From: Prosopocoilus inquinatus | Taxonomy: Eukaryota > Arthropoda > Insecta > Coleoptera > Lucanidae | Reading direction: 5' to 3' | DNA: 64,000 nucleotides | Assembly (NCBI GenBank): GCA_036172665.1 | Contig: CM069880.1 | Location: 8,124,501-8,188,500 of the forward strand | In this document: piece by piece, positions 11,290 to 24,873 of the stretch | How the letters are laid out: each line of letters opens with the position of its first letter | How positions within the stretch are numbered: position 1 is the stretch's first letter | Notes under the pieces: model-generated | Told to the model about the DNA's origin: nothing | The model's input: the letters and a program-made list of their open reading frames with translations, nothing else | The model's database searches: none | Translations under genes and position numbers: made by a program

Positions 11290-11625
11290 GTTTTTTTTTA
11301 TATTTTGCATCCTACCTAGAGACTTTATTTTAGGAGCCAGAGATAAACTTTAAATGCAAAAGTAGTAGGGCTTCATGTCTATTATCTTTTAGAGTTATAA
11401 CAAGAAACAAATGCGCAGCGCAAAGTGGAGAAAAAATACCAACTTTAATTTTTTGAAATGGAACACCCTATATTTTGTTTCATAAGATGAAAGAGCACTT
11501 TTGTTTCTAGTGATAACTCTACAAGATAATAGGTATAAAAACGTATAACTTTTGTATTTAAAGTTTTTCTGTGGTTCCTAAAATAAAGCTTCTAGATAGG
11601 GCGCAAAATATAAAAAAATACCCTG
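11290..11625. mobile_element. Foldback (inverted-repeat) element
   Basis: Positions 11293-11410 and 11504-11622 are reverse complements at roughly 80 percent by eye: TATATTTTGCATCCTACC on the left against TATATTTTGCGCCCTATC read from the right, and AGAGTTATAACAAGAAACAA against AGAGTTATCACTAGAAACAA at the inner ends. A loop of about 93 nt separates the arms. No ORF and no clear target duplication. It is probably a nonautonomous foldback or MITE. Confidence 0.6.
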
Positions 11626-14600
11626 TACATTGGGAGTGGGACTGTACAAGAATACCAATATTCAAATTTATTATAAAATATTGAATAAATAATCGATATT
11701 ATCGATGTCTGAAAACTATCATTTGAGTAAAATTTGTTGACGCACAGCCTTAATTAAGAATTATGCATTTGGGACTTTGAAAAGCAGTTATTACAAGAGC
11801 GCCCTCATTTGGAGAAGGACTGAACTATTCTGGAGAAAATTATTTTAGTGCCTCTTCGAACCACCACAATCCACATTTAAAATCTATTTAATGTCGTAAT
11901 TACACGAGATAACTTCCTCATATTGCAGATAATGGTTTTAAATGCATTTATTGACGTCGTGTGATAATTTGTTTTTCGAATTTTGTTGAAAAAAAGTTAC
12001 TTATTGACAATTTAATTATTGAATTAATCACATTAAATATCAATCAAATTTTATACTATTTTCAGAAAACCTTTATAGATTTATGAAGAAATATAACACT
12101 TAAAAATTGGGAAAAAAATTATTCCTTCTTGAGATTTATATCCACAAAAATTGTAGAATGCTTTCACAAGTACTGCCATCTAGGTAGAACACCCGCTGGC
12201 GCCCTGGTCTTAAATGTTGGCATGGTGCACAGAATCAAATCAGTATATCGTAAACGTAATATACAACTAGATGTCGCTGCCGATTATTTCTAAAAACTTA
12301 TTAAATAACTTAATGCCTAGCTATTTTACTCTCTTGTAACATAAAAATATATAAATAATTAACATTTGTTTGCCTATTTTAAATCATGTAGTAAATTTTT
12401 GCATCTATTTCATGCATTTCCGTTAATGTAAATTACGGGCTATTTTCAGCAGCAATAGAACTAATTTGATGATTCAGATTTAAATGATGTTCCGTGGGCA
12501 AAATGCAACAACTCGCCTACTCAGCGCAAATAAGTGTCATATCCACTTTTTCTAACTGTTCAACCAGTTTGTCTTTAATATTATTTGTCTAAGTGAAAGT
12601 CAGTTAACTGAACAAAGCAGATTTAACAATTAAATCTGGGCGAAAAGCAAACCTACAATTATTCAATTTGAAAATCCTAACTAAGAAGCAGACTCACCAA
12701 ATACAGATATACATACATACAAACGGAAATGTAAGGACACCTACGTATATGACCGCAGGTTTCAATTTGAAGGATACCGCTTGCGTCTCATTAAAAATCA
12801 ATCTTGCCTTTTTGCTTTAAGCAAGTCAGCTCGATTCAATTTCAAATCACGTAGTATATACAGCATGATCACCGAAGAATATATAATTTACCAAAGTAGT
12901 ACATACATAATAGTATACACCTGCCTGCAAAATTTCTGTGTATGTAATTGTTTTTTCTTTTAACGCAAAAGAGATTAATAATTCAACAAAAAAAAACATT
13001 GTTTAAGACAAAGAAAAGTATAAAATTGGAAAATGGTATTATCTAATTTGTCCTAGAGCCTTTTTTTAAGAAGAAATTATAAATGTAATCATTAATAATT
13101 ATATGTAGTATTTGAATGTAACATATTGTTCGTTTAAAATAGACGTGTGGGCTTTAATAAATCAGAAAAAAATCGCAACAGCTCGAATAAGAATTTTCGT
13201 CTAATTAGTTAGTCTAATTTATAACAGCTCAGCTACGGTTCACTTCCAGACTGTTTTTTTAATGGAACCGGTGTGCGCGTGTGTGTAAGCGCGTAAAACC
13301 TGTTTTACTAGTTTACTTTCGTACTGGAGCAAAGTTACGTGTACGTCGACTTATATTGTCTCATTGAGTAATTCGAGTGTGAAAATATAAGCGACTTCGC
13401 AGATTAAACAATTTAAATTAATTAAACTGGCAATGGAGATATTCATGGGCCCCATCAATTGCCTGGAAAAAAAGCCATGTCTAACAAATAAATTTTATTA
13501 ATAATTATTCCCCTGTTGATAAATAATATGCTTTGAAAGACATGAACCAGACTCGTCAAAGAAACCTTTGTTCTTTGCAGCTTCAAATGAAGCCCTGCTA
13601 CCTTTATTGGTCTGATCTAGAATTACATACCCACAACCACTTGAATATTGTATTACTATACCATACAGAATGATTCATAAAATGCGTGTACATTTTTTTT
13701 AAGCATCGAAATATAACACACCTTGACAACAAGCAAAAAGTATCTATGTACATACTTCACAAGTGCAATACATGTGAAATGTAAAGGCATAAAGTGTATA
13801 AGATGTTGCAAGTAACAAATTTGGTCATTTAGGCAAATCAACTACGAAAAAATAAACAAAATCGAACAGAAACACCTGTATCAACAAAAATGTTTTTAAT
13901 GCGTGTGTATTTGAACGTGTAAAAAGTAAATACAATAAATGGAATTAACACCTTCGATTTGTTTTTCGTTCGAATTGAGTATTATTAATAAACTTGCCCA
14001 CGCAGTACAAATTGAAACTAACGTGTCGTATATACTACGGTTTGTTACTACTTGATAATCTAGTATAACGTTACATATTCTGCTTCCGGGTATCGCCTCG
14101 TGATTAGTTTATTGTAGTTCAATACCAGCATCAGAGAGAAACGTTGAACTATAATATACTTTATTAAAGTGCAATAGCCGAACCGCTCGGTTAGATAAAA
14201 TAATGCAGGTGAAATCGATCGAGTTTACCACATAGAAGAACATTTCAATAAAATTTCCATAGCTTATAGGATAGTATTTTAAATGTAATTGGAAAAAATA
14301 ATAATGAAACTATATTTGTCGTTTTTTTTTATCAGTAATTAGTTTTCAGAAACTGTAGGTGCGTCTTGTCTTAAGTAAATACAACTTTTGAGTGGTGCTG
14401 TACGTTGTAAGTACGTAAGTATACACGCAGTCACTGCAGTGTAAACGTGAAAGAAGCGGTCACATTTGTATACCAGGCAATCAAGCAAAAGTAGCGGCTT
14501 CTAGGCTTCTGTTTTCTGCAGCAGGTGTCATGAGATCATAGCTGGCCACTGACTTGTGTGCCCTTCTTGCTAACGGACTAGAAATTGCCTACTTTAGATG

Positions 14601-16721
14601 TTTGATTACACTAAACTACTTGTATATTATTATGCGCCTTCATTTTTCAATCGAATTTCCTGCCGTTAATTATGATTTTATTTTAAATCTGGAGGAAATC
14701 AAAGAATTAACGCTCAAGGTATTCATTTATAATTCATTCCGGAATCTGCTGATAGTTAATTAGAAAACGACTTTTTAAATTTTCTGCTCGGGATTTAATT
14801 CATATGTATTAATTAATTCAAAAATGTGATTTTTTGAAAAAACAATATTAAAAACATCGTTAATACAATTTTAAAACACCTATACATATTTAGACTCCTC
14901 ATTTTTCTCGCCGAAGTTGGCCCCACTTAAGAACAACCCTCTTTCGGTTTTTACCTAACTTCTCTTAAGTGTTGACGTTTATAACATTTTTTTCTGTTTT
15001 AAAAACTCATTAAAATTAAATGAGGGTGATCGGAGGGCCGTGTGAAAGGCAGGTAGGTGTATTTTATTTATCTCCCAAACTTTTTTAATGTATTGTGTAT
15101 TTCTAATTTTTATTTATTTACAACTACAATCGAACCTAGATAGTAGGTAGTTTAAATACGTATGGTGGGCTTTTTTAATTGACTTTTTTATTGCTTGAAA
15201 CGGGACTTGGGCAAGAATACAGGTTTTACGGTCCGGTCCCAAGGTATCCCCTCCGTGAAAGTATTAACGAACGCACCCGAACGTCGCACGAGGTTACCGA
15301 TGTTAAGACTAGCATAACACTTAGTAATAATGTATAGTTGTGATGTGCTTAAGTTTGCAAACTAAGTTTGTATTTGGATTTGTTTTTTTTTGTTTTCTGA
15401 GAAGAGAAACGCAGTTTTTTTATCGCACCTTGTAATGTGTCAGCGAAGGTACTTTTCAAATTCGATTGTGACATACAGTGCGTTTTTGTGTGCTCATGGA
15501 TATGCCGTGCTTTAAAACCTTAGTGCGACACTGACACAGCTGGTTCACCTGTGTTGGACCTTCTTTGGTTCAATTGTTTTTTTTACCAACTACTGATAAA
15601 TAAAGGTACCCGAAATCACAGTTAATTTTTACTTTGTTTATGTTTTCCGATAATTGTCAGCGTGGAGATGCCGCTAATTCTCTTAAATTGCCTCGTAATT
15701 CAATTTCGTTTTAAATGACTAAAAGAGATAATTTGATGTTACAATTGGGGTATTAATTCATAAAATGTCATTCGCCTACGATTTATTATGTAATTGTCAA
15801 GTTTCTAAACTTGTCGCAGAAATTTTTAGTTACGTTATCGCGTCGTGAGCTTCAATATTTAGAAACTTTAACCGCATTAGTGCAATTTCTAGCATTCAAA
15901 GAGAACGCTTCGGCTAGTTAATTATAAAAAGATATTTCCAAGAAAGCGAACTACGGTGTTTGTCACCGTCGGAGCGGGGAGAGAGGGCCGCTAATTGAAA
16001 CCGAACGATAAATATAGTAAAACAACGGAGCGGTCTGAAAAGTGCAGGTGCGCTAACGTAGACGTAGGATAAACTTCTATGGACTTTACGCTTACCGTAA
16101 TGTCAATATTAGCATTAATAAAACATAAGCGAAACTGAAAGGTGTAAATCTCTGTTGCTACGGAAGTTATTAACTATTTTATTCCCATTAGATTTATCGA
16201 AGATCTGTTAGTTCACCTTTACATCAGCCGACTAATGAAATTACCCAAAACGCATGTCATCTAACTAATAAAGTCCATGGTTTAATAAAGAATTAAATTT
16301 ATTATGAAATTACAACTGAATTGCAGAATAAAGTAAAAATAATACTTTTCTTTAATGCCTTTGTATTTTAGTTTCGATTGTACAAGTGAATCATTAAGCA
16401 TGTCTTCTGCAAATGATATATTGTTTGCAGAACGAGATAGATTTTTCATTCACAGAAAATTTTGTTTATCTACAATTATTGTAACATACATAAACGATTT
16501 CACGAAGTAAAGGTGACATTATTAATTTAAAGGGAACAAACAACTCTATATTTTATTATATGTAGAAACAAAAATCTGACATTTAATATGCACTATAAAC
16601 AAGTACATATTTTAGTTTAGTTGAAAAAAATAATTGATTTTCCGTACTGACAGATTTTGAAACTGTCACATTTCATTTTTTTTTAATGGAAAACCCCCCA
16701 TACTGCCGTTTTTCTCTAATA

Positions 16722-17626
16722 CAGTGTCTTTCAAAAAGTGTGCTACAAATGGGATGTTTTTATTATCGATTTTTATAACAATTTATTGACGCTTCTGCGT
16801 CCCTTAAAGTCAAATTGGGAAATATCAGATGAAACTTATCTTAAACGGTATAGTGTGGACATCGAAAAATAAGACCGCTTAAGAGTAAATTGCCATCATT
16901 TTAGAAGATACACGAAAATGTCATAAGAATAAGTCGTTAAGAATTAAAGTTATAGCTAAATATGAAATTACAGCCTCCCGAATCTTGCTTCTTAATTACT
17001 TCATTTTATTATTCCAGTAAATGCTGAATGCTACAAGAAAACACAGTTTTGGAACTCATTGAAATTATTACTCAGAATCAAATGAAATATTTGAGAAATA
17101 AGAACGAATTTCGTGTTTTCGTGTTCATATTATTTTATAACACCACCAATTTTTGCTAATATAGCGTGTATAAAGAGTGGTTCATAATAAATTGTAATTT
17201 TGTTTAATTTTTTCGATAGAAGGCTATAATTTCATATCAGGCTGTAACTTTTAATTGTGAACGACTTATTCTTCTGATATTTTTCTATATCTTGTGATGT
17301 AAGGGCGCTTTATTTTTAAGCGGTCTTCACTTCTCGGTGTCCCAGGCTGTATACTGTTCACGATAAATTTCATCTGATATTTTCCAATTTGATTTTACAT
17401 ACAGTCGCGTTTATTCTAATTCAACTGCGTCCTTATTAAGGCTGGTACTAAGGTTTACAAAGCTGTCAATCGGTCTCGATTAACTTGTTGGCGAGTGTAC
17501 CAGTTTCAGATCATGTAAAGCATGGCACTGACAACCAAAAATAACTAAAACCAACTTTCAGGTATATAAGCATTAACAACTTTTTAGAAAGGCAGCCCTC
17601 ATTTGTAGCACTGTTTTTGAACACTG
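16722..17626. mobile_element. Large TA-flanked inverted-repeat element
   Basis: The element begins CAGTGTCTTTCAAAAAGTG and, read from the other end, CAGTGTTCAAAAACAGTGC; both continue GCTACAAATG. It is flanked by TA on each side. Inner arms also pair (AAATATCAGATGAAACTTAT against AAATATCAGATGAAATTTAT; GAATAAGTCGTT in both). The right arm is about 170 nt longer. TA flanks and CAGTGT ends fit a Tc1/mariner-type nonautonomous element; no transposase is present. Confidence 0.6.
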
Positions 17627-17757
17627 TATATACAATTATATGTACACACACATATATAGATACTTAAATAAAAACATTTATTTTAGTGCACCCGTAGATT
17701 GTGGCCGTTAAGTATCAAATCTGAACTGAAACGTCGCAAAACTGTCATACCTTATTA

Positions 17758-17955
17758 AATGTGCACTGTTTGATCTTGTTTAATGATTCTTTGTTTGTTT
17801 TATGGGAAAGAGAAATGATTTGACTACAAATTGTGTAGACAATTAGAGAATTAGAGAGCAACGAAAACTCCCTAATTTTATAAACAATGATTAGAAAAAT
17901 AATTTCTCTTTCCCATAAAAGAAACACAGTCATTAAAGAAGTCAAAGCAGTGCAG
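17758..17955. repeat. Inverted repeat with about 60-bp arms
   Basis: The left arm near 17760-17820 (TGCACTG, then TTTTATGGGAAAGAGAAAT) pairs with the right arm near 17893-17955 read in reverse complement (TGCACTG, then the same TTTTATGGGAAAGAGAAAT). The loop is about 75 nt. It is a small MITE or a hairpin-forming transcript segment. Confidence 0.55.
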
Positions 17956-18635
17956 AAAAAACTCTTAATTGAAACACATTTGACGTACATGTATACATGG
18001 TCTACTATTTTCTAAACAAACTGTATAACACAAACATCGTATTATATATCATTTAATGAATCAGATCATGTTGTAGTTGTATATTTTTAGAGTATTGCGA
18101 TTCTTCCAGGGGGTGTGAATTTTTATCTATTTATGTCTTTAGTCTATTTTCGTAAAGCTGATTGTACTTAAGTTTGTGTGTACATATTTGATTACGTTTG
18201 TGTTAAAAGTAGGACACCTGTTTATATTTAACAAATTCACTTGGTATTAAGGCGACATCGCAAGAGAGGTAATTGTTTAATTTCGTAATAAAACGAAAGC
18301 ATTTAGTTATTCATTGTTTTCTCTTTTCTACAATTGCACTGTAAGCAACGAACAGCTAAAGAAAAAAATAATTGACATGCATGTACCTTGCAAAACCAAA
18401 AATGTCTTTACTTTCATCTGATTTTTACTCGTTTGCGTATAAATTTGTCTTGTTTCTCGCTAGTTATATAAAAGTGAACGGCATGTGATTACGCAAAGCG
18501 TTTCAATAGTGCATTAAGTGTTTTTATTATGTAAAAAAAGCTTCCAGTTACAAATGTCAAATCGCTTTATGTACGTAGGTAAAATTCATCTCCATCTCAA
18601 ACATTTGTATTTAAAAAAAATGGTGCAGTAGAAAC

Positions 18636-18657
18636 TTATTTATTTATTTATTTATTC
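18636..18657. repeat. (TTTA)n microsatellite
   Basis: About five tandem TTTA/TATT units in the presumed semaphorin 5' region. Confidence 0.8.
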
Positions 18658-19977
18658 AGTATATAAGCCAGCAGTGTAAATCATTAAAAAAATGTCTGCG
18701 CCATGTTGTGATATGTTGGGGCGTGTAAATTTATATTTAACATAATTTATGCTGTGCTCGTGCATATTCTATATTCTCGTTTCATTTACTGTACGTGTGG
18801 CGTCGGCCATTTTTGCTCGGTTTAAAGTCAATAACTCCAACGTGCACTTAAAACTTACCACGTAATAAAAATATAGAATTACTTTATTATACAGACTCGC
18901 ATTTTTCTTTCTTCATTTATTGTATAAAATGCGCGCGTTTCTAATTATGAAATTCATAATTCTCGAAGGTTTTATTCCACGACCTTCCATTTCTACATAG
19001 TTCTTTTTCTTGAGAATTTTAACTGTACTTAAATTATTTCTCAATTTTTCTTTGCCACGCATAAATCCATTTATTTTTAACATTTAAACGTGAATAAAAT
19101 TGTGTTTCATTGATTAATAGAAAAGAGGAAGCTTTCATGATTACATTTTGCATTCGTGAAGAAGATATGATGGGAGGGAAAACGAGATAATATGGATTTT
19201 TTTTTATATTTAGACGTGAACATGATGTTTCATTACGGAGTTTCCGATCGATATAAAAAAAAGGAAGTTATCCTGATATAATGATTGGCATAGTTTACGT
19301 TGTTACATCCTCTGTTTTTGGAATAACTATCGCGTAGTTTATTTTTTCAATATTCCCGTTGCGTTTAGGACAGGTTGAAAGAAAACTTGTTATTATTCGC
19401 AGCGACTTTACAAATAATAATAGCGCTGATTTTATTCCGGTCGCATCGCTCGTCGTCCTCGTACAGTACCGGTTATCAAAAAAAGAAAGGAACCATTTAA
19501 CATGCAATTATAATGTCATTCGGACGATTTCGTTGCTAATTAGCAGCTTACCATAAAAAAATGAAGACATTACAATAATGTGTTGTTAGCAACAACTGTC
19601 TAAAACATTGCTGTGATTATGCTAATAAGCACAGACGTAATTATTATGGGAGACGTAATCATTGATGGGCATCGACTGTAACAAATTTATTTGGCAGTTT
19701 CTAGGAGTGTCTGGCAGTAGCCATTACTAAATTACTTGCCCGTACGTAGTTAATTAAAATGAAAGCAAACAACTTAAAAACGTGCCCTGACTATAATATA
19801 AGAGTCTGCTTGAAAATTGTTGTAAACCTCAGCCGAGCAATGGATATTTTTACCTTGAACGTTTAATTTAATTTCATTTGAAACGCTTACGCAAGTCTGG
19901 TTTGCTTGTCTCTTTGTTTGAATATACCATACCATACTTTACAGTTTGTTTGTATTTTCAGGCATTGAAAACTGAAA

Positions 19978-20001
19978 ATGTCGACGCGAAGAAAACAATA
20001 A
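19978..20001 (+). promoter_or_regulatory. uORF in the semaphorin leader exon
   Basis: ATG TCG ACG CGA AGA AAA CAA TAA encodes seven residues and ends 31 nt before the semaphorin start at 20033. It lies in the exon that opens after the acceptor at 19961. Confidence 0.45.
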
Positions 20002-20032
20002 CGTGTTCATTTCTGAACACACTTCTTTCGCC

Positions 20033-23000
20033 ATGTGTACAACATGGAAGCAAAAGACCTTACTTTTAAAAGAGATAAACCGAGTGGCTTTAATTTTGAT
20101 GGTATTTTCTGCATCATGCTACTGTTGGTTACCTGATACGTCTGCAAAAGTTGTAAACACCATCGGTCATATAAGCACGTACAAATTTTTTGGAAATTCG
20201 ACGTACCCCGATTATTTCGTTGTTGTATACCAAGATAATAATTCTATACTACTGGGAGGTAGAAACACTGTTTACAACTTGAGCGTTTACGATTTTACCG
20301 AAAGGAAAGAGTCTAGGATAGAATGGACATCAACGGAGGCCCATGGACAATTATGTATATTAAAAGGAAAAACAGAAGACGATTGTCAGAATTACATCCG
20401 AATTTTAGCGATTTCTCCCCAGAATCAAGTGCTTGTGTGCGGCACGAATTCCTACAAACCACTCTGTCGATATTATTCTCATAAGGTTTATTTTTTTTTT
20501 AATTTTATATTCTTTCATTGTAAATTCATTTACATTTTAGAATGGAAAATATATAGTCGACAAAGAATTTGAAGGGATAGGTATATGCCCTTATGATCCT
20601 GAACACAACAGCACAGCAATTTATAGTAACGGCCAATTGTACTCTGCAACAGTCGCTGATTTTTCAGGAGGCGATCCACTTATTTATAGAGAACCTCAAC
20701 GAACAGAATTATCTGATCTCAAGCAACTTAATGGTACTAGTAAATATACATTTTTATAAATTTCGAGCGGTTCTAATTTGGATTTATTGCAGGTCCAAAT
20801 TTTGTAAGCTCGATTCTGTTCGAGGATTATGTATTTTTCTTTTATAGAGAAACCGCGGTCGAGTACATAAACTGTGGGAAAGTAAGTAAGGCGTTTCACT
20901 TCCACTTTCCACGTAAACGAATCATCGATTTTTGCAGATAATATATTCGCGAGTGGCGAGGGTCTGCAAAGACGATAAGGGCGGGCCCCACCAGTTCAGA
21001 GACCGCTGGACTTCTTTCTTGAAAACCAGACTTAACTGTTCCGTTCCAGGAGAATATCCGTTTTATTTTGATGAAATCCGTAAGTCTATAATTTCAGCTT
21101 CATGATAATTATTTCAACATTTGACATTTAGTGCACATCATCCGGTGCTGTAAATATCGAGTTTTTTAGGATGACGCATTGGTTATTACAGGTAATTACC
21201 CTAGAGTTCGCGTGACAAACGATGACGTCAGTATTAGCACTCACTAATTGAAGGGTTTGACCCTAGTATCATCTACTTGAATTTTCATAAGTTCTTCTAC
21301 GTATTCGTAACAGCCTAAAACCGGTATGGCTTGCGTGTTACCTGGAAGCATTGAAATAAATACTACGTACTAGTTGAATTAGAGATCTATACTTGGAAGC
21401 CTTTTAAAACACTCACCGCTTTATTACATTCATACTTTTAAAGTTACGCGCCAAAATTCTGTATGACGGGCTCTTAACATCTGCAAGCTTAACCATTACA
21501 TTGATTTAATTAGTTTATAAATTCAATTTCCGTGTTTAATTGCAATATTTTTATTCCAAATTATTTTGAAATTGTTCATAAAAAGGTATAAAATTCCGTT
21601 TTTTTTTTGGGCTGCATTTAGGTTGGCAACGCTGAATGAAATATGCAATTGCAGCTGGGAAATGTCAAATTTAAATTTCTACATAACCTATAAGGTTCAC
21701 GACTCATTTGAATTAATTTTTTCCTCTTCCACTAGAATATAAAATGCTAATATTCATTGTAATTACCAAAAGATTGACATGTTTTAGTTCGTACTTCCGT
21801 GCACATTTGATTTTACTGTTTCAGAATCGACTAGTGATATTATCGAAGGCTACTACAACTTAAGCAAATCGCCAGACAAAATCATTTATGGCACGCTGAC
21901 AACACCAATAAATGCAATAGGTGGCTCTGCCGTGTGCGCATACAGTATGAGCGATATTTTAAAAGCGTTCGATGGCACATTTAAACACCAAGAAAGCATG
22001 AATTCAAATTGGCTACCGATACCAGAAGATAAGGTAAAATAAATCTAAAACATGAAAACCAGCTTTAATTACAATGTCCGCTCATGTAGATACCAAAACC
22101 TAAACCTGGGCGATGTGTAAGAGACAGTCGACTTTTACCAGAAAACATTATAAACTTCGTGAAAGGCCATTCTTTAATGGAAAATGCCGTCCCGGCTTTG
22201 TTCGGTGGCCCGATTCTTATACGAGTGAGTCAACAATATCGTTTCACAGCGATAACCGTAGATTCACAAGTGGAAACAATTAATGACGGTCACCTTGACG
22301 TACTTTACATCGGAACTGGTGAGCACATCGAACAAAACCAAGTATAATATTCTATAAATTTCAAAATTTTAGATGATGGCAAAGTCTTGAAAGTTGTAAA
22401 TATTATAACACCCACAACTAAAAAGACAGTAGTCATTTCCGAAAACACCATACTGCCTAATAATGTCCCTGTGAAACAGTTGAAGGTTGCCCCTGGTTAC
22501 GGAAAAATTATTGTCGTTGGAAAAGTAGAAGCACGTCTGGCTAATTTGAATAACTGCGGTTCTAACAACGTACTTCGTTGCAAGTAAATTAGTCTTCAAT
22601 AATTTAATTTTTTAATAAATTCTGACTGGCTGTTGTTTTTAGTGAATGTGTTATGTTGCAAGACCCCCATTGTGCTTGGGATTTCCAGAACTCTGTTTGC
22701 GTAAGCTTGGATGTAGCCACATCTAAACGATCTTTAATTCAAGACATTGAGCGTGGGGACCCAAGACGATGCTTGACACCACCAAACGGTAACTGAATTA
22801 AAATTTCAATTTGCATCGACTATTTTTGTTTCCCTTTGTGTAGGTAACAAAAGGATTCCAATATATAAGGATGATGTAAATGAAATCGTACCGGAATTAC
22901 AAAACACCAGCAATAATGACAACAGCGTTACTACTTCTACTAACAGAGAATGCGAAAACAATTTAGAAACTAATGAAATTGCTGGATGCGCAGTTCAACA

Positions 23001-23365
23001 GAGGTTGGTCATTGCTGGGACTCTGCACCTCGTGGTGTTTGCCGCCTGTTCTGTGTGTGTAATTCTAGGATTTATAGCTGGATTTTGGATTTCCCGTCGA
23101 TTTCACCCCCAAACACAATACCCAAACGCACCATACATAGAACAGCATAACCATCTGGACAGGTAATTGATCTAAAAAATAGTCTTTTCACTCAGTCTGA
23201 CTTTGTATTTATTTTTTCAGGTTAACTCCCCGAGCTAATAAGTCAGTCAACTTAAATGTTCCTCAAAATCCACCGCCTCCAAAAAAGGACAACCTTGATG
23301 CTAGTAAAGACTTAAATATTGCAAGTGATGGAACGTTGCAGAAAATAAAAAAAACTTATATTTGA
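20033..23365 (+). CDS. Sema1a: Class 1 transmembrane semaphorin (Semaphorin-1a-like)
   Basis: Ten coding exons (20033-20485, 20541-20733, 20793-20881, 20938-21079, 21825-22033, 22090-22318, 22373-22583, 22643-22788, 22844-23162, 23221-23365) join in phase to 711 aa. A hydrophobic signal segment lies near residues 18-31. The sema domain (about 40-500) has the class signatures [78 protein letters not shown] domain follows ([12 protein letters not shown], from about 509), then a membrane helix at about 611-639 and a short 72-residue tail ending IKKTYI. Semaphorin-1 proteins bind Plexin A in axon guidance and also signal in reverse. Sema1a versus Sema1b cannot be settled; the KKTYI terminus and overall length resemble orthopteran Sema1a. 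The intron at 21080-21824 is the only long one. Confidence 0.92.
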
Positions 23366-24873
23366 AAACTTATTTTTCGAAGAAGTTTAATACTAGTACT
23401 ATAGAAACGTAACTTTCAAAACAAAACAGGCAGTTCGATTTGATATTGCTTACAGAAAGCGTTTTTATATTTTTGTACATACATACATAATTTTCGAAGC
23501 AATTTTAATTTTATAAATTAAAATTAGATTTAATTTAATTAATTGATTAATTAAGGTTTTAATTTTTATTATTTTAAAAATATCCCGAGCTCAACTAGCG
23601 TAAAGTTTTATTTACGTTTTGTATAAATTTGCACTCTTATTTGTAATAAATTGTGATATTTTTAGAGGCATATATTTTATGTTACTTTGAACTGAGTAGT
23701 CTGCAATAATTTAGTATAAATAGCTTTAAGTATTTTTTAGTGCTGTACTTTTTTTTAAGTTCGTTCATTTTCAGTACTTTCTTAAAAATTGTAGTTACCT
23801 GTCATTATTCCACTAATTTTTCAGTTCTTGAAAGATGCAACTGTTTACCTGATGTTAGCTTTTCGAATCTTACTAAGTTAATGTAAGACTAAATGAAAAA
23901 AAAAAAATTACAGAAAGAACATTTTGCTGTACACCTTAAAAGGAAGTAATTATATTCATCAAACTTGTTATAACATACTAAACCTTCCTAGACAAGAGTA
24001 CAAAATTTTAATGCTATTGTATATCAATTTGTTTGTTTTTTTTTCGTTATATTGCAGTAGGTATTTTTTTGTGTAAATAAGATTAAGGTAAAATATAAAT
24101 AAGAGTATGCAACTATTTTCTGAGAGCCAATATTTTGAAGATTGAAATCTTTTATGTTTGGCTGTGACAGAATCTCTAAAAGTAATGACCAATGCCTGAC
24201 TGGTGCCTGTATTATCTAATAGTATTAAGGAAAAGCAAGAGTTGAAAGAAACGCCTTTTGTATTGCATATGTCTTAAGATAAATAAATAGCAGAGGTAAA
24301 ACTGAGTCTAAATTGTTTTCAAAAAAATGTATCCATTCTAATAAAAACTGTACTATTTGCCAAGGTGCATTTTCTAATAGAACGGAGAGATTGTAATTAC
24401 GTAGTTTTGTAGTGCTTAGGTATTTCTAGTGGACAAAAAGGCTGTCCAAGTGGAAAACAGATCTGTTAAGCAAACTGTGATTTATTATTATAATGCATTA
24501 TGGTGTCTTGTATGTGTGCTCCGTGTTTCGAGCAGCATAATATAAAATGGTTTTTATTAGTTGAAAAAAAAAATAGTTGCAATTCAGTCTGCCTCTGCTT
24601 CAACTATTGTAATACTTTTAAGTTCTAAAGTACATGTAAGTTGAAGACATTCCAGATGTAAATGTGTTATTTTTAGTAGTAAATTATTTAATAAGTATTA
24701 ATTAATTTTATTTGCAATTTCCCATTCCCAATTCCTAAATTTATGTACCTTAGAAAAAAACATAATATGGCTGAGTTTATATTATTTAAATCATTTGAAA
24801 TTTAGAAAAGTGCAACTAGTTGATAATTAAGTGAGCCACATTATGTTCAATCTGTGGTTTAATAACAAATAAT
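23366..24873. other. Semaphorin 3' UTR and spacer
   Basis: AT-rich, with several AATAAA-type signals (for example near 23646 and 24279). The long tract of T and A runs is typical of a 3' UTR. No coding frame is supported. Confidence 0.5.

Larger units (their letters stand above)
10233..19961. other. Long gene-poor region upstream of the semaphorin
   Basis: About 9.7 kb with no coding exon I can defend. It holds the PRCC promoter side, three inverted-repeat elements (11290-11625, 16722-17626, 17758-17955), and probably the promoter, noncoding 5' exons and first intron of the semaphorin gene. The coding exon at 19962 begins after an acceptor, so its leader must lie upstream. GC-richer patches near 13250-13350, 15220-15310 and 15960-16080 are candidate promoter or enhancer segments, by composition only. 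Confidence 0.4.

Noticed and set aside
12781..15160. Several 60-70-codon frames in the gene-poor region (12781, 13656, 14554)
   Set aside because: AT-rich, hydrophobic or aromatic composition expected by chance, no splice partners, no family resemblance.
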